Positions 8,545-17,544 of a stretch of DNA of 64,000 nt are shown piece by piece. Numbering within the stretch: the stretch's first letter is position 1; the number at the start of each line of letters is the position of its first letter. The position numbers and the translations under genes are program-made. Source of the DNA: Methylocapsa sp. S129 (GTDB lineage Bacteria; Pseudomonadota; Alphaproteobacteria; Rhizobiales; Beijerinckiaceae); NCBI RefSeq assembly GCF_009765995.1, contig NZ_LMUI01000047.1, positions 124,001 to 188,000 of the forward strand. Reading direction: 5' to 3'. Under the pieces are notes generated by a model. The model was not told the origin of the DNA. It saw only the letters and a list, made by a program, of their open reading frames with translations, and did not search any database.

Positions 8545-9933
8545 TCACGCGTCGGCGGCGACGGCAAAATTCCATATTTTCGCCCCGGGTTGTCCGGCGA
8601 CGGATAGCCGGACAATCTGCCCCTGCGGCGCATCGTTGAGCAGGTCGATCTTGCCGCCGTGACGCCTGACGATGTCGCGCGCGATCGAAAGGCCGAGGCC
8701 GAAACCAACGCGTCCCGAAGAGGGTCGCGCGCTATCGCCCTTGAAGAACGGTTCGAAAACCTTGTCCCGCAGCGCGAGCGGGATGCCGGGACCATCGTCG
8801 GACACTTCGATTTGCACCGACGTCTCATTAAGAACCCGCAGCGCCACCGTGACAATCGCGCCATGCTTGGTTCCGTTATCGACGACATTCGTCACCGCGC
8901 GATTCAAGGCGTGAGCGCGGCAGGCGAAGGCGAACCGGTCTGGGCCCTGATACGACACGTCATAACCGAAATCCGTAAATTGCGCGCAGATCGTCTGCAG
9001 CAGGCTCGGGAGATCGACGAGATGGACGGGCTCGAGCTGGCCGCCCTCGCGCAGATAGGCCAAGGTTTCGCCGAGCATGTCGTTCACCGTCGCGATGTCC
9101 TGCAACATGCTGTCTCTCAAATTGACATCCGTCAGGCGCTCGGTGCGAAGACGCAATCGCGTGAGCGGCGTGCGCAGATCGTGACTGATGGCGGCGAGCA
9201 TTTGTGTCCGCTCATCGACCAGCGAGCGAACGCGCTTGCGCATGTCGTTCAACGCCTCCGCGACCTGAGCGATCTCGCGCGGCCCATCCGCGCTCAGCGT
9301 TCCGTCCTCGGCGGAAGAATGCCCGAACGAGCGCGCCGCCGCTGCGATCGACGATAGCGGGGAGGTTACCCAGCGCACGGCATAGAGCGACAAAAACGAG
9401 ATAATGAAAATGACGATCGCGAGGGCGCAAGTGGTCTGGACGAGGACAAGATTGTAAAACGGCGTGTGCGAGGGCGCCTCGAAAACCAAGGCGTTGTCGT
9501 CGCTAATCTTGATGACGATAGAGTCCTTATCGTCGGAAGGAGGCGCGCTCGCAAGCGGAACGATCCCCCATGTATCGGCCAATGCGGCTTTGACCAATCT
9601 TGCGATGGCGGGGTGGCGCGGCGCGCTTTCCGGCACGGGGACAAGACGGGCGATCGGAATCAATTCGACATCCTGACTGTGCGATCGCGCCGCCTTGAGC
9701 GCCTGGGCGAGCTCTATGGGCGATGGCGCCGCCTCCGCCTCCTTGACGATGGCGGCGATGCGCGCGGCGCGGACGGCGGCCATGATTTCCGGGCTCACCC
9801 CGGGTTGCCCCGTGTAGAAAAAATACAAGAGGACCGCCGAAGCGAGGCTGACGCCCAGCAGCACGGCGACGACGACAAGGCCGGCGATTTGCGCCGTTAT
9901 GGTCTGCGGCGCGAAACGGCGAAGAAAGCCCAT
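8545..9933 (-). CDS. Sensor histidine kinase, EnvZ/OmpR type
   Basis: A 462-residue membrane kinase with a first membrane segment near residues 13-40, a periplasmic sensor of roughly 120 residues, a second segment near 162-187 and a HAMP domain. The dimerisation and phosphoacceptor motif ISHDLRTPLTRL places the phosphorylated His at about 251. The ATP-binding domain shows an N box (NRAVTNVVDNGTKHG), a G1 box (DDGPGIP) and a G2 box (GFGLGLSIA). Its ATG shares one base with the upstream regulator's stop (TAATG), so the pair is translationally coupled. The divergent Spy-like gene suggests it senses envelope or metal stress; that is inference. Confidence 0.92.
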   Translation of the reverse strand: MGFLRRFAPQTITAQIAGLVVVAVLLGVSLASAVLLYFFYTGQPGVSPEIMAAVRAARIAAIVKEAEAAPSPIELAQALKAARSHSQDVELIPIARLVPVPESAPRHPAIARLVKAALADTWGIVPLASAPPSDDKDSIVIKISDDNALVFEAPSHTPFYNLVLVQTTCALAIVIFIISFLSLYAVRWVTSPLSSIAAAARSFGHSSAEDGTLSADGPREIAQVAEALNDMRKRVRSLVDERTQMLAAISHDLRTPLTRLRLRTERLTDVNLRDSMLQDIATVNDMLGETLAYLREGGQLEPVHLVDLPSLLQTICAQFTDFGYDVSYQGPDRFAFACRAHALNRAVTNVVDNGTKHGAIVTVALRVLNETSVQIEVSDDGPGIPLALRDKVFEPFFKGDSARPSSGRVGFGLGLSIARDIVRRHGGKIDLLNDAPQGQIVRLSVAGQPGAKIWNFAVAADA

Positions 9934-10694
9934 TAAGCCGCCTCCACGCCAGGCGTGAAGACGTAGCCGCCCAGGCGCACGGTTTTGATCAGGACCGGGT
10001 CGCGCGGATCGGCCTCGATCTTCTGCCGGATGCGGCTGACATGGACATCGACGGTGCGCTCGATCGGTCCTGCGAGCCCGCCATGCGTCAGATCGAGCAA
10101 TTGCTCGCGTGAAAGGACCCGCCCGGGATTCTGGCAGAAGGCGAGAAGCAGATCGAATTCGGCGCTTGTCGTCGTCACCCGCACGCCCTCAGGACTATAG
10201 AGTTGACGCTCCGCCGGATAGACGCGCCAGCCTGCGAAGCGGAAGGGCCGCAAGCGGGCGCCGGTTGCGGTTGGCGCGCCGGTCGCGCGGCAGCGGCGCA
10301 GAAGCGCACGGATCCGCGCGATGAGTTCGCGCGAATTGAATGGCTTTGTGACGTAATCGTCCGCCCCGATTTCAAGCCCGACGATCCGGTCGACTTCCTC
10401 GCCAAGGGCCGTCAGCATGATGATCGGCACGCTGGAGGCCGCTCTCAACCGCCGACAAATTGCAAGCCCGTCTTCGCCCGGCAACATCACGTCGAGCACG
10501 ATGAGATCGACGTCGCCCCGCTCCAGGGCGCGGTCCATCTCAGGGGCCGAGCCAACGGCGCTGGCGGCGAATCCATTTTCCGCGAGAATCTCCGCCAGCA
10601 TCCCGGAGATCGTTGAATCGTCCTCCACGAGCAATATGCGAACGGGCGCTTCGGCGACGGTCGATGGGGTGGATGACATTGGCGTATCAAGCAT
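9933..10694 (-). CDS. OmpR-family response regulator
   Basis: A 253-residue regulator: a receiver domain with acidic pair E24/D25 and phosphoacceptor D68 in LIVLDVMLPGEDG, then a winged-helix DNA-binding domain ending in VDVHVSRIRQKIEAD and TVRLGGYVF. The frame stays open to 10919, but the ATG at 10694 has GAGGT seven bases upstream and a normal start to the receiver domain. It forms an operon with the histidine kinase and faces a Spy/CpxP-like gene across a 264-bp shared control region, which it may regulate. Confidence 0.9.
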   Translation of the reverse strand: MLDTPMSSTPSTVAEAPVRILLVEDDSTISGMLAEILAENGFAASAVGSAPEMDRALERGDVDLIVLDVMLPGEDGLAICRRLRAASSVPIIMLTALGEEVDRIVGLEIGADDYVTKPFNSRELIARIRALLRRCRATGAPTATGARLRPFRFAGWRVYPAERQLYSPEGVRVTTTSAEFDLLLAFCQNPGRVLSREQLLDLTHGGLAGPIERTVDVHVSRIRQKIEADPRDPVLIKTVRLGGYVFTPGVEAA

Positions 10695-10958
10695 AAGTCG
10701 CACCTCGGTCTCCGCAATCTCGTCGATCTCTATGCGCACGTCAGCCTGTGAAATGTGTTTTTTTGTTTCCTCTGGCCGCGAGCCGCAACCTGCGGCCGCG
10801 CAACCGAAACATGTTTTAACATCACTTAATGTGACTTCTTCTCGCCTCGCTCTTAAGTTCGGACATCGCAGGCAATTCTGGTGAAAGGCGCTCGCCAATC
10901 GCGCGCTTATCCTCTTCAAAAGAATTGTCAGTTCTCACTCTAGCTCATCAGGCGTCCC

Positions 10959-11432
10959 ATGAAAAAACTCGTCCTCGCCAGCCTCGTAATCGCGGCTCTC
11001 GCCGGCTCCCCCCTTGCAATCAGCGCCTATGCCGCAGCGGACGATTCGTCGGCCGAGGGTCATCATCATTGGATGGAGGAGCGCGCCGCATTGCTCGACG
11101 CGCGCCTTGCCGGCTTTAAGGCCGGCCTGAAGCTCAACGCCGATCAGGAGAAGAGTTGGACCCCGTTCGAAACTGCGGTGCGCGACGCCGCCAAGGCTCG
11201 CGCCGAGCGCTTCCGCGAAATGCGCAAGCAGCAGGATGCGGACGAGCAGCCTTCGCCGATCGATCGTATGCGCATGCGGTCGGATCGGCTGGCCAAAGGC
11301 TCGGTGGATTTGAAGGCGCTCGCCGACGCCGCAACCCCGCTCTATGTGAGCCTCGACGATGGCCAGAAGCGTGATTTCGGCCTGCTGTTCCGCGAGTTCC
11401 TGCACCACGGCCGTCACCACGATCGAGATTGA
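10959..11432 (+). CDS. Spy/CpxP-like periplasmic LTXXQ-family protein
   Basis: The 157-residue protein has a signal peptide (residues 1-26, ending SAYAA) and an all-helical mature part with the core LNADQEKSWTPFETAVRDAAKARAE, which corresponds to the LTxxQ repeat of Spy/CpxP chaperones. Such proteins buffer misfolded periplasmic proteins and often feed back on the adjacent two-component system. It is transcribed divergently from the regulator/kinase pair, the same logic as the enterobacterial cpxP-cpxRA locus. No classical Cpx box was found, so the parallel is contextual. Several His residues (HHHW, HHGRHH) might bind metal. Confidence 0.72.
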   Translation: MKKLVLASLVIAALAGSPLAISAYAAADDSSAEGHHHWMEERAALLDARLAGFKAGLKLNADQEKSWTPFETAVRDAAKARAERFREMRKQQDADEQPSPIDRMRMRSDRLAKGSVDLKALADAATPLYVSLDDGQKRDFGLLFREFLHHGRHHDRD

Positions 11433-11530
11433 CCAAGACTACACGCATCTTCGGCGCGACGCGCGCCAAGGTTACGGGCCTCGCGCCGGGCGGCTATCCG
11501 GTTGGCGTCGGTTAAAGACGGAAAGCGAAC

Positions 11531-11788
11531 ATGACGAATGGTCGATATTTCGACGGCGATCATGTTGACGTCGCGCTGACTGACGGCGCCGTCAATGTCA
11601 TGGCGCGCCGCCAGTTTGGGATTTCGTTGATCGTCGCCTTCGCGTTGCTGGCGGCGGCGGGGCTGATCGCGCTGAGGATTCATCATGAAACGGCTGCTGG
11701 AATGGCTGCGCGGCCTCATAATGTGGGGGCCGAGGCGCCGCGCGCAGAGGTGGCGCCGGCTGCGCGCAAGGCGATGACGCCGGGATAG
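11531..11788 (+). CDS. Small single-pass membrane protein, unrecognised
   Basis: Encodes 85 residues with one clear membrane segment (FGISLIVAFALLAAAGLIALRI, about residues 29-50) and an Ala/Arg/Pro-rich tail. The polar N-terminus (DGDHVDVALTDGAVNVMARRQ) precedes it. The start ATG at 11531 has only a weak purine-rich site upstream. It follows the Spy-like gene in the same direction and is nearly adjacent to the HicB-like gene. No family is recognised and no function is assigned. Confidence 0.5.
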   Translation: MTNGRYFDGDHVDVALTDGAVNVMARRQFGISLIVAFALLAAAGLIALRIHHETAAGMAARPHNVGAEAPRAEVAPAARKAMTPG

Positions 11789-11818
11789 ACCGTGAATGCG
11801 CAAAACCGTGTCATTGTG

Positions 11819-12118
11819 ATGCGTCAGTTCATCGCCGTCATCCTCGATGATCCTGACCGCGGTTTCGGCGTCGTGTTCCCCGACATGCCGGGGTGCGTCG
11901 CATCCGCGGCAACATTTGAAGAAGCCTCAGACGCGGCCGCCGAAGCTTTGGCCGTTCATCTCGACGAAATGGAGCGCGACGGGCTCGCAATCCCCCAACC
12001 ATCGTCCTTCACAAGCGTCCTGGCCAGACCGCAATATCGCGACGGCGTCGCCATCCGCGTCCACGCTTCGAAGATATCAACTTGGCGAAGGGCCGCTTGC
12101 GAAACCCTGGAGCCGTGA
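11819..12118 (+). CDS. HicB-like antitoxin-family protein without a partner
   Basis: A 99-residue protein matching the HicB fold: it opens with MRQFIAVILDDPDRGFGVVFPDMPGCVASAAT, the partially degraded RNase H-like HicB core, followed by a helix of the EEASDAAAEALAVHLDEM type. HicB normally neutralises the HicA mRNA interferase. I see no HicA-like double-stranded-RNA-binding frame on either side, so this is an orphan. The frame is open from a GTG at 11792, but the ATG at 11819 gives the canonical HicB N-terminus. The C-terminus ends oddly (SKISTWRRAACETLEP), which may mean a decayed DNA-binding tail. Confidence 0.6.
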   Translation: MRQFIAVILDDPDRGFGVVFPDMPGCVASAATFEEASDAAAEALAVHLDEMERDGLAIPQPSSFTSVLARPQYRDGVAIRVHASKISTWRRAACETLEP

Positions 12119-12275
12119 GTCTTTCAAGGCTATTTTTCCATGGACGCGAAAACATCGGACGACCGCCCGCAAATCAGGATTTGACGGAGGATCGTCATGA
12201 CCCCTAGTCTCCCCGGTCAGGCATTCTCGCGGCGACCGCTTGTTGCCGATTGCCACGAAACAGGGAGATCGAGTC

Positions 12276-13223
12276 ATGAGAGTCTCTTTTGCATTCATTA
12301 TGGCGGCAGGCGCTCTTGTCGGGATGACGCATCCCTCGGCGGCGGCCGATCCGGCAAGCTGCAAGACTGTCAAGTTCTCCGACGTCGGCTGGACCGACAT
12401 TACGGCGACGACCGCCATCACCACCGAAATCATGAAAGGTCTCGGCTATACCCCAAAGATCGACGTGCTCGCCGTGCCGGTCACCTATGCTTCGATGAAA
12501 AACAAGGACATTGACGTCTTCCTCGGCAATTGGGAGCCGAGCATGGACAACGACCGCAAACCCTATGTTGACGACAAATCGGTCGTCGTCGTCGGCGCCA
12601 ATCTGCCGGAGGGCGCCAAATATACGATGGCTGTCCCTCAATACACCTACGACAAGGGCCTCAAGAGCTTTGACGATATCGTCAAATTCAAGGATTCCCT
12701 GAAGGGCAAGATGTATGGCATCGAGCCCGGCAATGACGGCAACCGGCTCGTGCTCGACATCATCAAGGACAACAAGTTCGGCCTGAAGGATTTCCAGCTC
12801 GTCGAATCGAGCGAGCAAGGCATGCTCGCCCAGGTCCAGCGCGCCACCAGCCGCAACGAGGATGTCGTCTTCCTCGGCTGGGCCCCGCACCCGATGAACG
12901 TCAACTTCAAGATTCAATATCTGAGCGGCGGCGACGACAGCTTCGGCCCGAATTTTGGCGGCGCCGTCGTTTACACCAACGAGCGCGCCGGCTTTGCCGC
13001 CGATTGTCCGAACGCGGCGAAATTCATCAGCAATTTGAAGTTTACCGTCGATATTGAAAACGTTGTGATGAACAAGATCCTCACCGACAGCGAAGAGGCG
13101 CCGAAGGCGGCGCAGGAATGGCTGAAGGCCAATCCGGGTCAGCTCGACGCCTGGCTCGCGGGCGTGACGACATTCGACGGCCAGCCGGGGCTGCCCGCGG
13201 TCAAGAAGAGCCTCGGCCTCTGA
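12276..13223 (+). CDS. choX: Choline ABC transporter, periplasmic binding protein
   Basis: A 315-residue binding protein of the ChoX/ProX family. The signal peptide ends near residue 24 (SAAA). The mature part shows the aromatic box expected for trimethylammonium binding: W39 and D41 (VGWTDI), W86 (GNWEPSM), a Tyr near 116 and a Trp near 201 (LGWAPHPMN). The ATG at 12276 has AGGGAG about eight bases upstream; a longer in-frame start at 12240 would bury the signal peptide. It heads the choXWV operon. Imported choline could serve as osmoprotectant precursor or carbon and nitrogen source; no bet genes lie in this window. Confidence 0.92.
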   Translation: MRVSFAFIMAAGALVGMTHPSAAADPASCKTVKFSDVGWTDITATTAITTEIMKGLGYTPKIDVLAVPVTYASMKNKDIDVFLGNWEPSMDNDRKPYVDDKSVVVVGANLPEGAKYTMAVPQYTYDKGLKSFDDIVKFKDSLKGKMYGIEPGNDGNRLVLDIIKDNKFGLKDFQLVESSEQGMLAQVQRATSRNEDVVFLGWAPHPMNVNFKIQYLSGGDDSFGPNFGGAVVYTNERAGFAADCPNAAKFISNLKFTVDIENVVMNKILTDSEEAPKAAQEWLKANPGQLDAWLAGVTTFDGQPGLPAVKKSLGL

Positions 13224-13298
13224 ACCAAGCTTGCTTCAGGGAGCGCGCGGCGAGTGCGCTCCCGACCTATCGGGCGTCGGTTGGCGAGGGGGCGCGTC

Positions 13299-14147
13299 GT
13301 GGAAGATTGGCTCACAGGACATAAATTGCCGCTCGGTTGGGCCGTGAAGCAGTTCATCGCCTGGCTGCAAGCCCATGCGAGCTGGTTTTTCGACCTCATC
13401 ACCGATGGGATCGGCTTCACGGTGGACGGCCTCACCGCGATCCTCCTGCATGTGCCGGCGGCGCTGCTGATTCTCGCGGTCGCGGCGTTAGCCTATTGGC
13501 TGCAGCGCTCCTGGAAGCTCGCGCTTTTCGTCATTATCGCTTTTCTGCTGATCACCAATCTTGGCTATTGGACGGCGACGGTGCAAACTATATCCCTCGT
13601 CGGCTTTTCGACGATCACAAGCGTCGCGATCGGAGTGCCGCTCGGCATCGCGACGGCGCACCGCCCATGGCTCTACGCGGCGTTGCGCCCTGTGCTCGAT
13701 CTTATGCAGACGCTGCCCACCTTCGTCTACCTCATTCCCACCCTCGTGCTGTTCGGCCTAGGCGCCGCGCCCGGCCTGATATCGACCGTGATCTTCGCGA
13801 TCGCCGCCCCCATACGCTTGACGCATCTGGGCATAACGTCGGTGCCTCTGCCGCTGAAGGAAGCGGGCGAGGCGTTCGGCGCCACCAAGCGCCAGCTTCT
13901 TTGGAAGGTCGAGATTCCCTACGCCCTGCCGACGATCATGGCGGGCGTCACCCAATGCATCATGCTGAGCCTCTCCATGGTCGTCATCGCGGCGCTGGTC
14001 GGCGCCGAAGGCCTGGGGACGCCGGTCGTGCGCGCGCTCGGCCAGGTCAATATTCCGATGGGCTTCGAGGCGGGCATATCGATCGTGCTGCTCGCCATCG
14101 TGCTTGATCGCGTTTGCCGTCGGCCTGAACGAAAGGCGAGCGCCTGA
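13299..14147 (+). CDS. choW: Choline ABC transporter, permease
   Basis: A ProW/ChoW-type inner-membrane permease of about 282 residues. It begins VEDWLTGHKLPLGWAVKQF, typical of ChoW, and contains the EAA cytoplasmic loop (KEAGEAFGATKRQLLWKVEIPYALPTIMAG, near residues 187-216) that contacts the ATPase. Six or so hydrophobic segments are visible. I chose the GTG at 13299 with the upstream GGGGGCG stretch; the ATG-like start at 13254 gives an Arg-rich extension. The stop at 14145-14147 abuts the choV ATG with no spacer. Confidence 0.9.
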   Translation: MEDWLTGHKLPLGWAVKQFIAWLQAHASWFFDLITDGIGFTVDGLTAILLHVPAALLILAVAALAYWLQRSWKLALFVIIAFLLITNLGYWTATVQTISLVGFSTITSVAIGVPLGIATAHRPWLYAALRPVLDLMQTLPTFVYLIPTLVLFGLGAAPGLISTVIFAIAAPIRLTHLGITSVPLPLKEAGEAFGATKRQLLWKVEIPYALPTIMAGVTQCIMLSLSMVVIAALVGAEGLGTPVVRALGQVNIPMGFEAGISIVLLAIVLDRVCRRPERKASA

Positions 14148-15347
14148 ATGCCCGCAGTCGTCTTCGAGAATCTCGACATCGTCTTTGGCAAGCGTATCCG
14201 CGAGGCGCTCGCCCTGATCGACCAGGGTAAGACGCGCGACGAAATCCTTGCCGCGACCGGCGCCGTGCTTGGCGCGGCGGGCATCAACCTCGCGATCGAA
14301 AAGGGCGAGATCTGCGTGCTGATGGGCCTGTCGGGCTCGGGCAAGTCGACGATCCTGCGCGCCGTGAACGGGCTCAACAAGGTTGCGCGCGGCAAGGTGC
14401 TGGTCGCCCATGACGATGGCGCGATCGATGTTGCAAGTTGCAGCGCGGACCAGTTGCGGATGCTGCGCACCAGCCGGATCGCGATGGTGTTCCAGCAATT
14501 TGCGCTTTTGCCCTGGCGCACGGTGGCCGAGAACGTCGGGTTCGGGCTCGAATTGCGGGGCGTTCCGAAAGCCGAAATGGACCGCATCGTCAACGAAAAG
14601 CTCGCGATGGTCGGCCTATCGAAATGGGCTGAAAAATTCGGGCACGAATTATCGGGCGGGATGCAGCAGCGGGTCGGCCTCGCACGCGCCTTTGCGACGG
14701 ATGCGGACATCCTTCTGATGGATGAACCGTTCTCGGCCCTTGACCCGCTGATCCGCGATAAACTGCAGGACGAGCTTCTCATCCTGCAAAAGGAGCTGAA
14801 GAAGACGATCATCTTCGTCAGTCACGATCTTGACGAGGCGTTGAAGATCGGCAACCGCATCGCGATTCTGGAAGGCGGACGCATCGTTCAATGCGGCACG
14901 GCGGAGGACATTCTGCTGCGGCCTGCAGACGATTATGTCGCCGAATTTGTCAAGCACATGAATCCGTTGAATGTACTGCGCGGCAGCGCGCTGATGACCC
15001 CCGCCGCATCGCTCAAGCAGGCGGACGGCGAAGTTCATCTCGACGCCAACGGGCGCATTCGCGTTCAGCTCAGCGCGGAAGGCAGGCCGATGAGTTGTAC
15101 GCTGGACGGGCGGGCGGGCCTGCTGGCGGTGGCGGACGGCGAGGTCGGGCTGTCGCCCAAAGCCGCGGCCGATTCCGACGTCATTGTCGCGCCCATCGAT
15201 CTCAGGATGCGCTCGGCGATCGAACTCCGGCGCGCGTCGGGCAATCCGATCGTGCTCGTCGACCAGCTCGGCCGCATGGCCGGCCTGTGCGGCGACGACG
15301 AAATCTATCGCGCGCTGCTGCAGCAACGCAAAGCGGCTACCGTTTAG
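14148..15347 (+). CDS. choV: Choline ABC transporter, ATP-binding subunit
   Basis: A 399-residue ATPase. Walker A is GLSGSGKST (near residue 60), the ABC signature LSGGMQQRVGLARA (near 168) and Walker B ILLMDEPFSALDP. The N-terminal 45 residues carry the lead-in FGKRIREALALIDQGKTRDEI seen in choline/glycine-betaine ATPases, and about 130 C-terminal residues form the accessory domain of this ProV/ChoV group. It starts immediately after choW. Together with choX and choW it makes a complete high-affinity choline uptake system. Confidence 0.92.
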   Translation: MPAVVFENLDIVFGKRIREALALIDQGKTRDEILAATGAVLGAAGINLAIEKGEICVLMGLSGSGKSTILRAVNGLNKVARGKVLVAHDDGAIDVASCSADQLRMLRTSRIAMVFQQFALLPWRTVAENVGFGLELRGVPKAEMDRIVNEKLAMVGLSKWAEKFGHELSGGMQQRVGLARAFATDADILLMDEPFSALDPLIRDKLQDELLILQKELKKTIIFVSHDLDEALKIGNRIAILEGGRIVQCGTAEDILLRPADDYVAEFVKHMNPLNVLRGSALMTPAASLKQADGEVHLDANGRIRVQLSAEGRPMSCTLDGRAGLLAVADGEVGLSPKAAADSDVIVAPIDLRMRSAIELRRASGNPIVLVDQLGRMAGLCGDDEIYRALLQQRKAATV

Positions 15348-15481
15348 AGCGAAACGAGCCCAAAAATAGTCCGGCCGGAGCGATAAGGCGCAGAGAACCC
15401 ACATTGCGTGCGGGGGTCCCATACTCTATCCCAGATGACTTCCGTCGTAAAAGCGGCGGCTCGCTTGAGGGGGAGATTTGC

Positions 15482-15811
15482 ATGTCCAGTCGCTTTTTTA
15501 CGTTCTTTGGCCTGTTTAGCGCCCTGATTATTACGCCGGCCTTGGCCGAATCTTACAAATTTACGATGCACAACGACTCGAAATACGCGATCACCGGCTT
15601 CGAAACCTATGAGGACGGCAAGTGGAGCAAGTGGACGGGCGTCGACATTGCGCCCGGCGAAGCGATCGGCATGGACTGGAAGTCCAGCGCAGGCGATTGC
15701 AACGTGCCGTTCCGCATCATCTACAAGGACATCGAGACCGAACAATATACAGTCGACTGGTGCAAAATCAGCCACATTCGGGTTCACGACGACAAAGTCA
15801 CCGCCGACTGA
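15482..15811 (+). CDS. Small exported protein, unrecognised
   Basis: Encodes 109 residues with a clean signal peptide (MSSRFFTFFGLFSALIITPALA, cleavage near residue 22). The mature part, about 87 residues, begins ESYKFTMHNDSKYAITGFET and holds two Cys (GDCNVPF and DWCKISH) that could form a disulfide. The start ATG is preceded by a strong GAGGGGGAGA ribosome site. Predicted beta-rich and periplasmic. I recall similar small secreted proteins in Alphaproteobacteria but no defined function. It sits alone between choV and a convergent acyl-CoA ligase gene. Confidence 0.72.
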   Translation: MSSRFFTFFGLFSALIITPALAESYKFTMHNDSKYAITGFETYEDGKWSKWTGVDIAPGEAIGMDWKSSAGDCNVPFRIIYKDIETEQYTVDWCKISHIRVHDDKVTAD

Positions 15812-15927
15812 GATGGGCGCATGCGCGGCGGTTGGGAGGGGCCGCCGCGCAATTGCGGGATGAGTTCTGTGCGGGAGGCGGTGGGCGGTAGTGAGCAGTG
15901 ACTGAGATAGTGGATATTCCCCACTGC

Positions 15928-17544
15928 CTATTGCCTATTGCCCATCCGCTCGATCTCCCCAAGCGCCTTGGCGCGAATTTCCTTCTTGAGCACCTTGCCG
16001 ACTTTGGAGCGTGGCAGGTCTGGCCAGATGTCTATCTGCTTGGGCGTTTTGAGGCTGCCGATGCGCCCTTTGACAAAGGCCTTGATCTCCTCGGCGCTTA
16101 GCGCGCGACCAGCATGAAGCTGCACGACGGCCGCGACCCGCTCGCCCCATTTCGGGTCGGGAAGGCCGAACACCGCGCTGTCCATCACATCCGGGTGCTG
16201 TAGCAACGCCTGCTCGACCTCGATCGAATAGACATTGAAGCCGCCGGTGATGATCATGTCCTTGGCGCGGTCGACGATATAGAGGAAATTGTCCTCATCG
16301 AGATAGCCAACATCGCCGGTGTGATGCCAGCCATGGCGGGAAGCCTCCACCGTCGCCTCGGGGTTTTTGTAATAACCCTCCATCACCAGGGAACCGCGCA
16401 CGACGATCTCGCCGCGCACGCCGATCGGCAGAAGATTGCCTTCTTCGTCCATCACGCCCACCTGCATCAACGGCGCTGGCCGCCCCGCGGAAGCCAGGTG
16501 CGTGCGCGCGATGGTTCCGTCAGGATTGAAATGATCCTTCGGGGCCATCGTCGAGATCATCATCGGCGCCTCGGTCTGGCCGAACAATTGCGCCATGACG
16601 GGCCCGATCTTGACGATCGCCTCTTCCAACCGCGCGACGGAGATGGGCGCCGCGCCGTACCAGAAGCATTGCAGCGAGCGTCGATCGGTCGCGGCGAGTT
16701 TGGGATGCTCCAGCAGCATGTAGATCAGGGTCGGCGGCAGGAACGTATGGGTGACGCGGCGGCGCGCGATGAGGTCGAGAAATTCGGTGAGGTCCGCCTT
16801 GGGCATGACGACGACGCGGCCGCCCAGCGCCAGGATCGGGAAGCACAAGACGCCGGCGGCGTGAGTCAGCGGCGCCAGCGCGAGATAGACGGGGCGCCCG
16901 TCGAACGGATAGCTCATCAGCGTCAGCGCCGACATCGTCTCCAGATTGCGCCCCGAAAGCATGACGCCTTTGGGCTGGCCGGTAGTGCCGCCGGTGCCGG
17001 CGATCATCGCGATGTCGTCGATGGTTTCGACTTGCAGAGGTTCATCGCCGACGCCCTCCAGCCAGGTCTCCAGCGCCGGCGCGAAAGGCATGGGCCTGTC
17101 GAGACAGACGAGGAGGGACAATTTGGGCAGATCGGCGCGCATCTCCTCCACCAGCGGCGCATAGGCGCTGTGGAAGATCAGACTCGTGCAGTCGAAAGCG
17201 TCGAGGATGAAGCGATTTTCGGCCACCTCGTTGCGGGGATTGATCGGACACCAGACCGCCGCGGCGCGCGAGATGCCGAAGACGCAGGCGAAGGCGATCG
17301 GGTCATTGCCCGACAGCACCGCCACCTTATCGCCCGGCTTGACGCCCGAGCGCCGCAGCGCGCGCGCGACGCGGTAGGTGAAGCGTTGCGCCTCGCCATA
17401 GGACATGTCCTTTTCGCCCATGGTCAGGCATGGCGCGGCGGCGCCCAGCGTGGCGCCCTTGTCGAGATAGTCGATCAACCGCATGGCGCTCTCCGCGCTG
17501 GACAGAGGCGGCGGCGGCGCCGCCCCTGCCACGCGTCCGTTCAT
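15928..17544 (-). CDS. Acyl-CoA synthetase / AMP-dependent ligase
   Basis: A 538-residue member of the adenylate-forming (ANL) superfamily that activates a carboxylic acid as acyl-AMP and then acyl-CoA. The phosphate-binding loop AGTGGTTGQPKGVM, the hinge region YLDEDNFLYIVDRAKDMIITGGFNVYSIEVE, and the C-terminal catalytic Lys in PRSKVGKVLKKEIR are all present. I chose the ATG at 17544, whose ATGA overlaps the stop of the upstream gene. It is last in an operon with an SDR and a saccharopine-dehydrogenase-like protein, suggesting breakdown of a lipid, terpenoid or aromatic acid. The chain-length preference cannot be read from sequence. Confidence 0.88.
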   Translation of the reverse strand: MNGRVAGAAPPPPLSSAESAMRLIDYLDKGATLGAAAPCLTMGEKDMSYGEAQRFTYRVARALRRSGVKPGDKVAVLSGNDPIAFACVFGISRAAAVWCPINPRNEVAENRFILDAFDCTSLIFHSAYAPLVEEMRADLPKLSLLVCLDRPMPFAPALETWLEGVGDEPLQVETIDDIAMIAGTGGTTGQPKGVMLSGRNLETMSALTLMSYPFDGRPVYLALAPLTHAAGVLCFPILALGGRVVVMPKADLTEFLDLIARRRVTHTFLPPTLIYMLLEHPKLAATDRRSLQCFWYGAAPISVARLEEAIVKIGPVMAQLFGQTEAPMMISTMAPKDHFNPDGTIARTHLASAGRPAPLMQVGVMDEEGNLLPIGVRGEIVVRGSLVMEGYYKNPEATVEASRHGWHHTGDVGYLDEDNFLYIVDRAKDMIITGGFNVYSIEVEQALLQHPDVMDSAVFGLPDPKWGERVAAVVQLHAGRALSAEEIKAFVKGRIGSLKTPKQIDIWPDLPRSKVGKVLKKEIRAKALGEIERMGNRQ

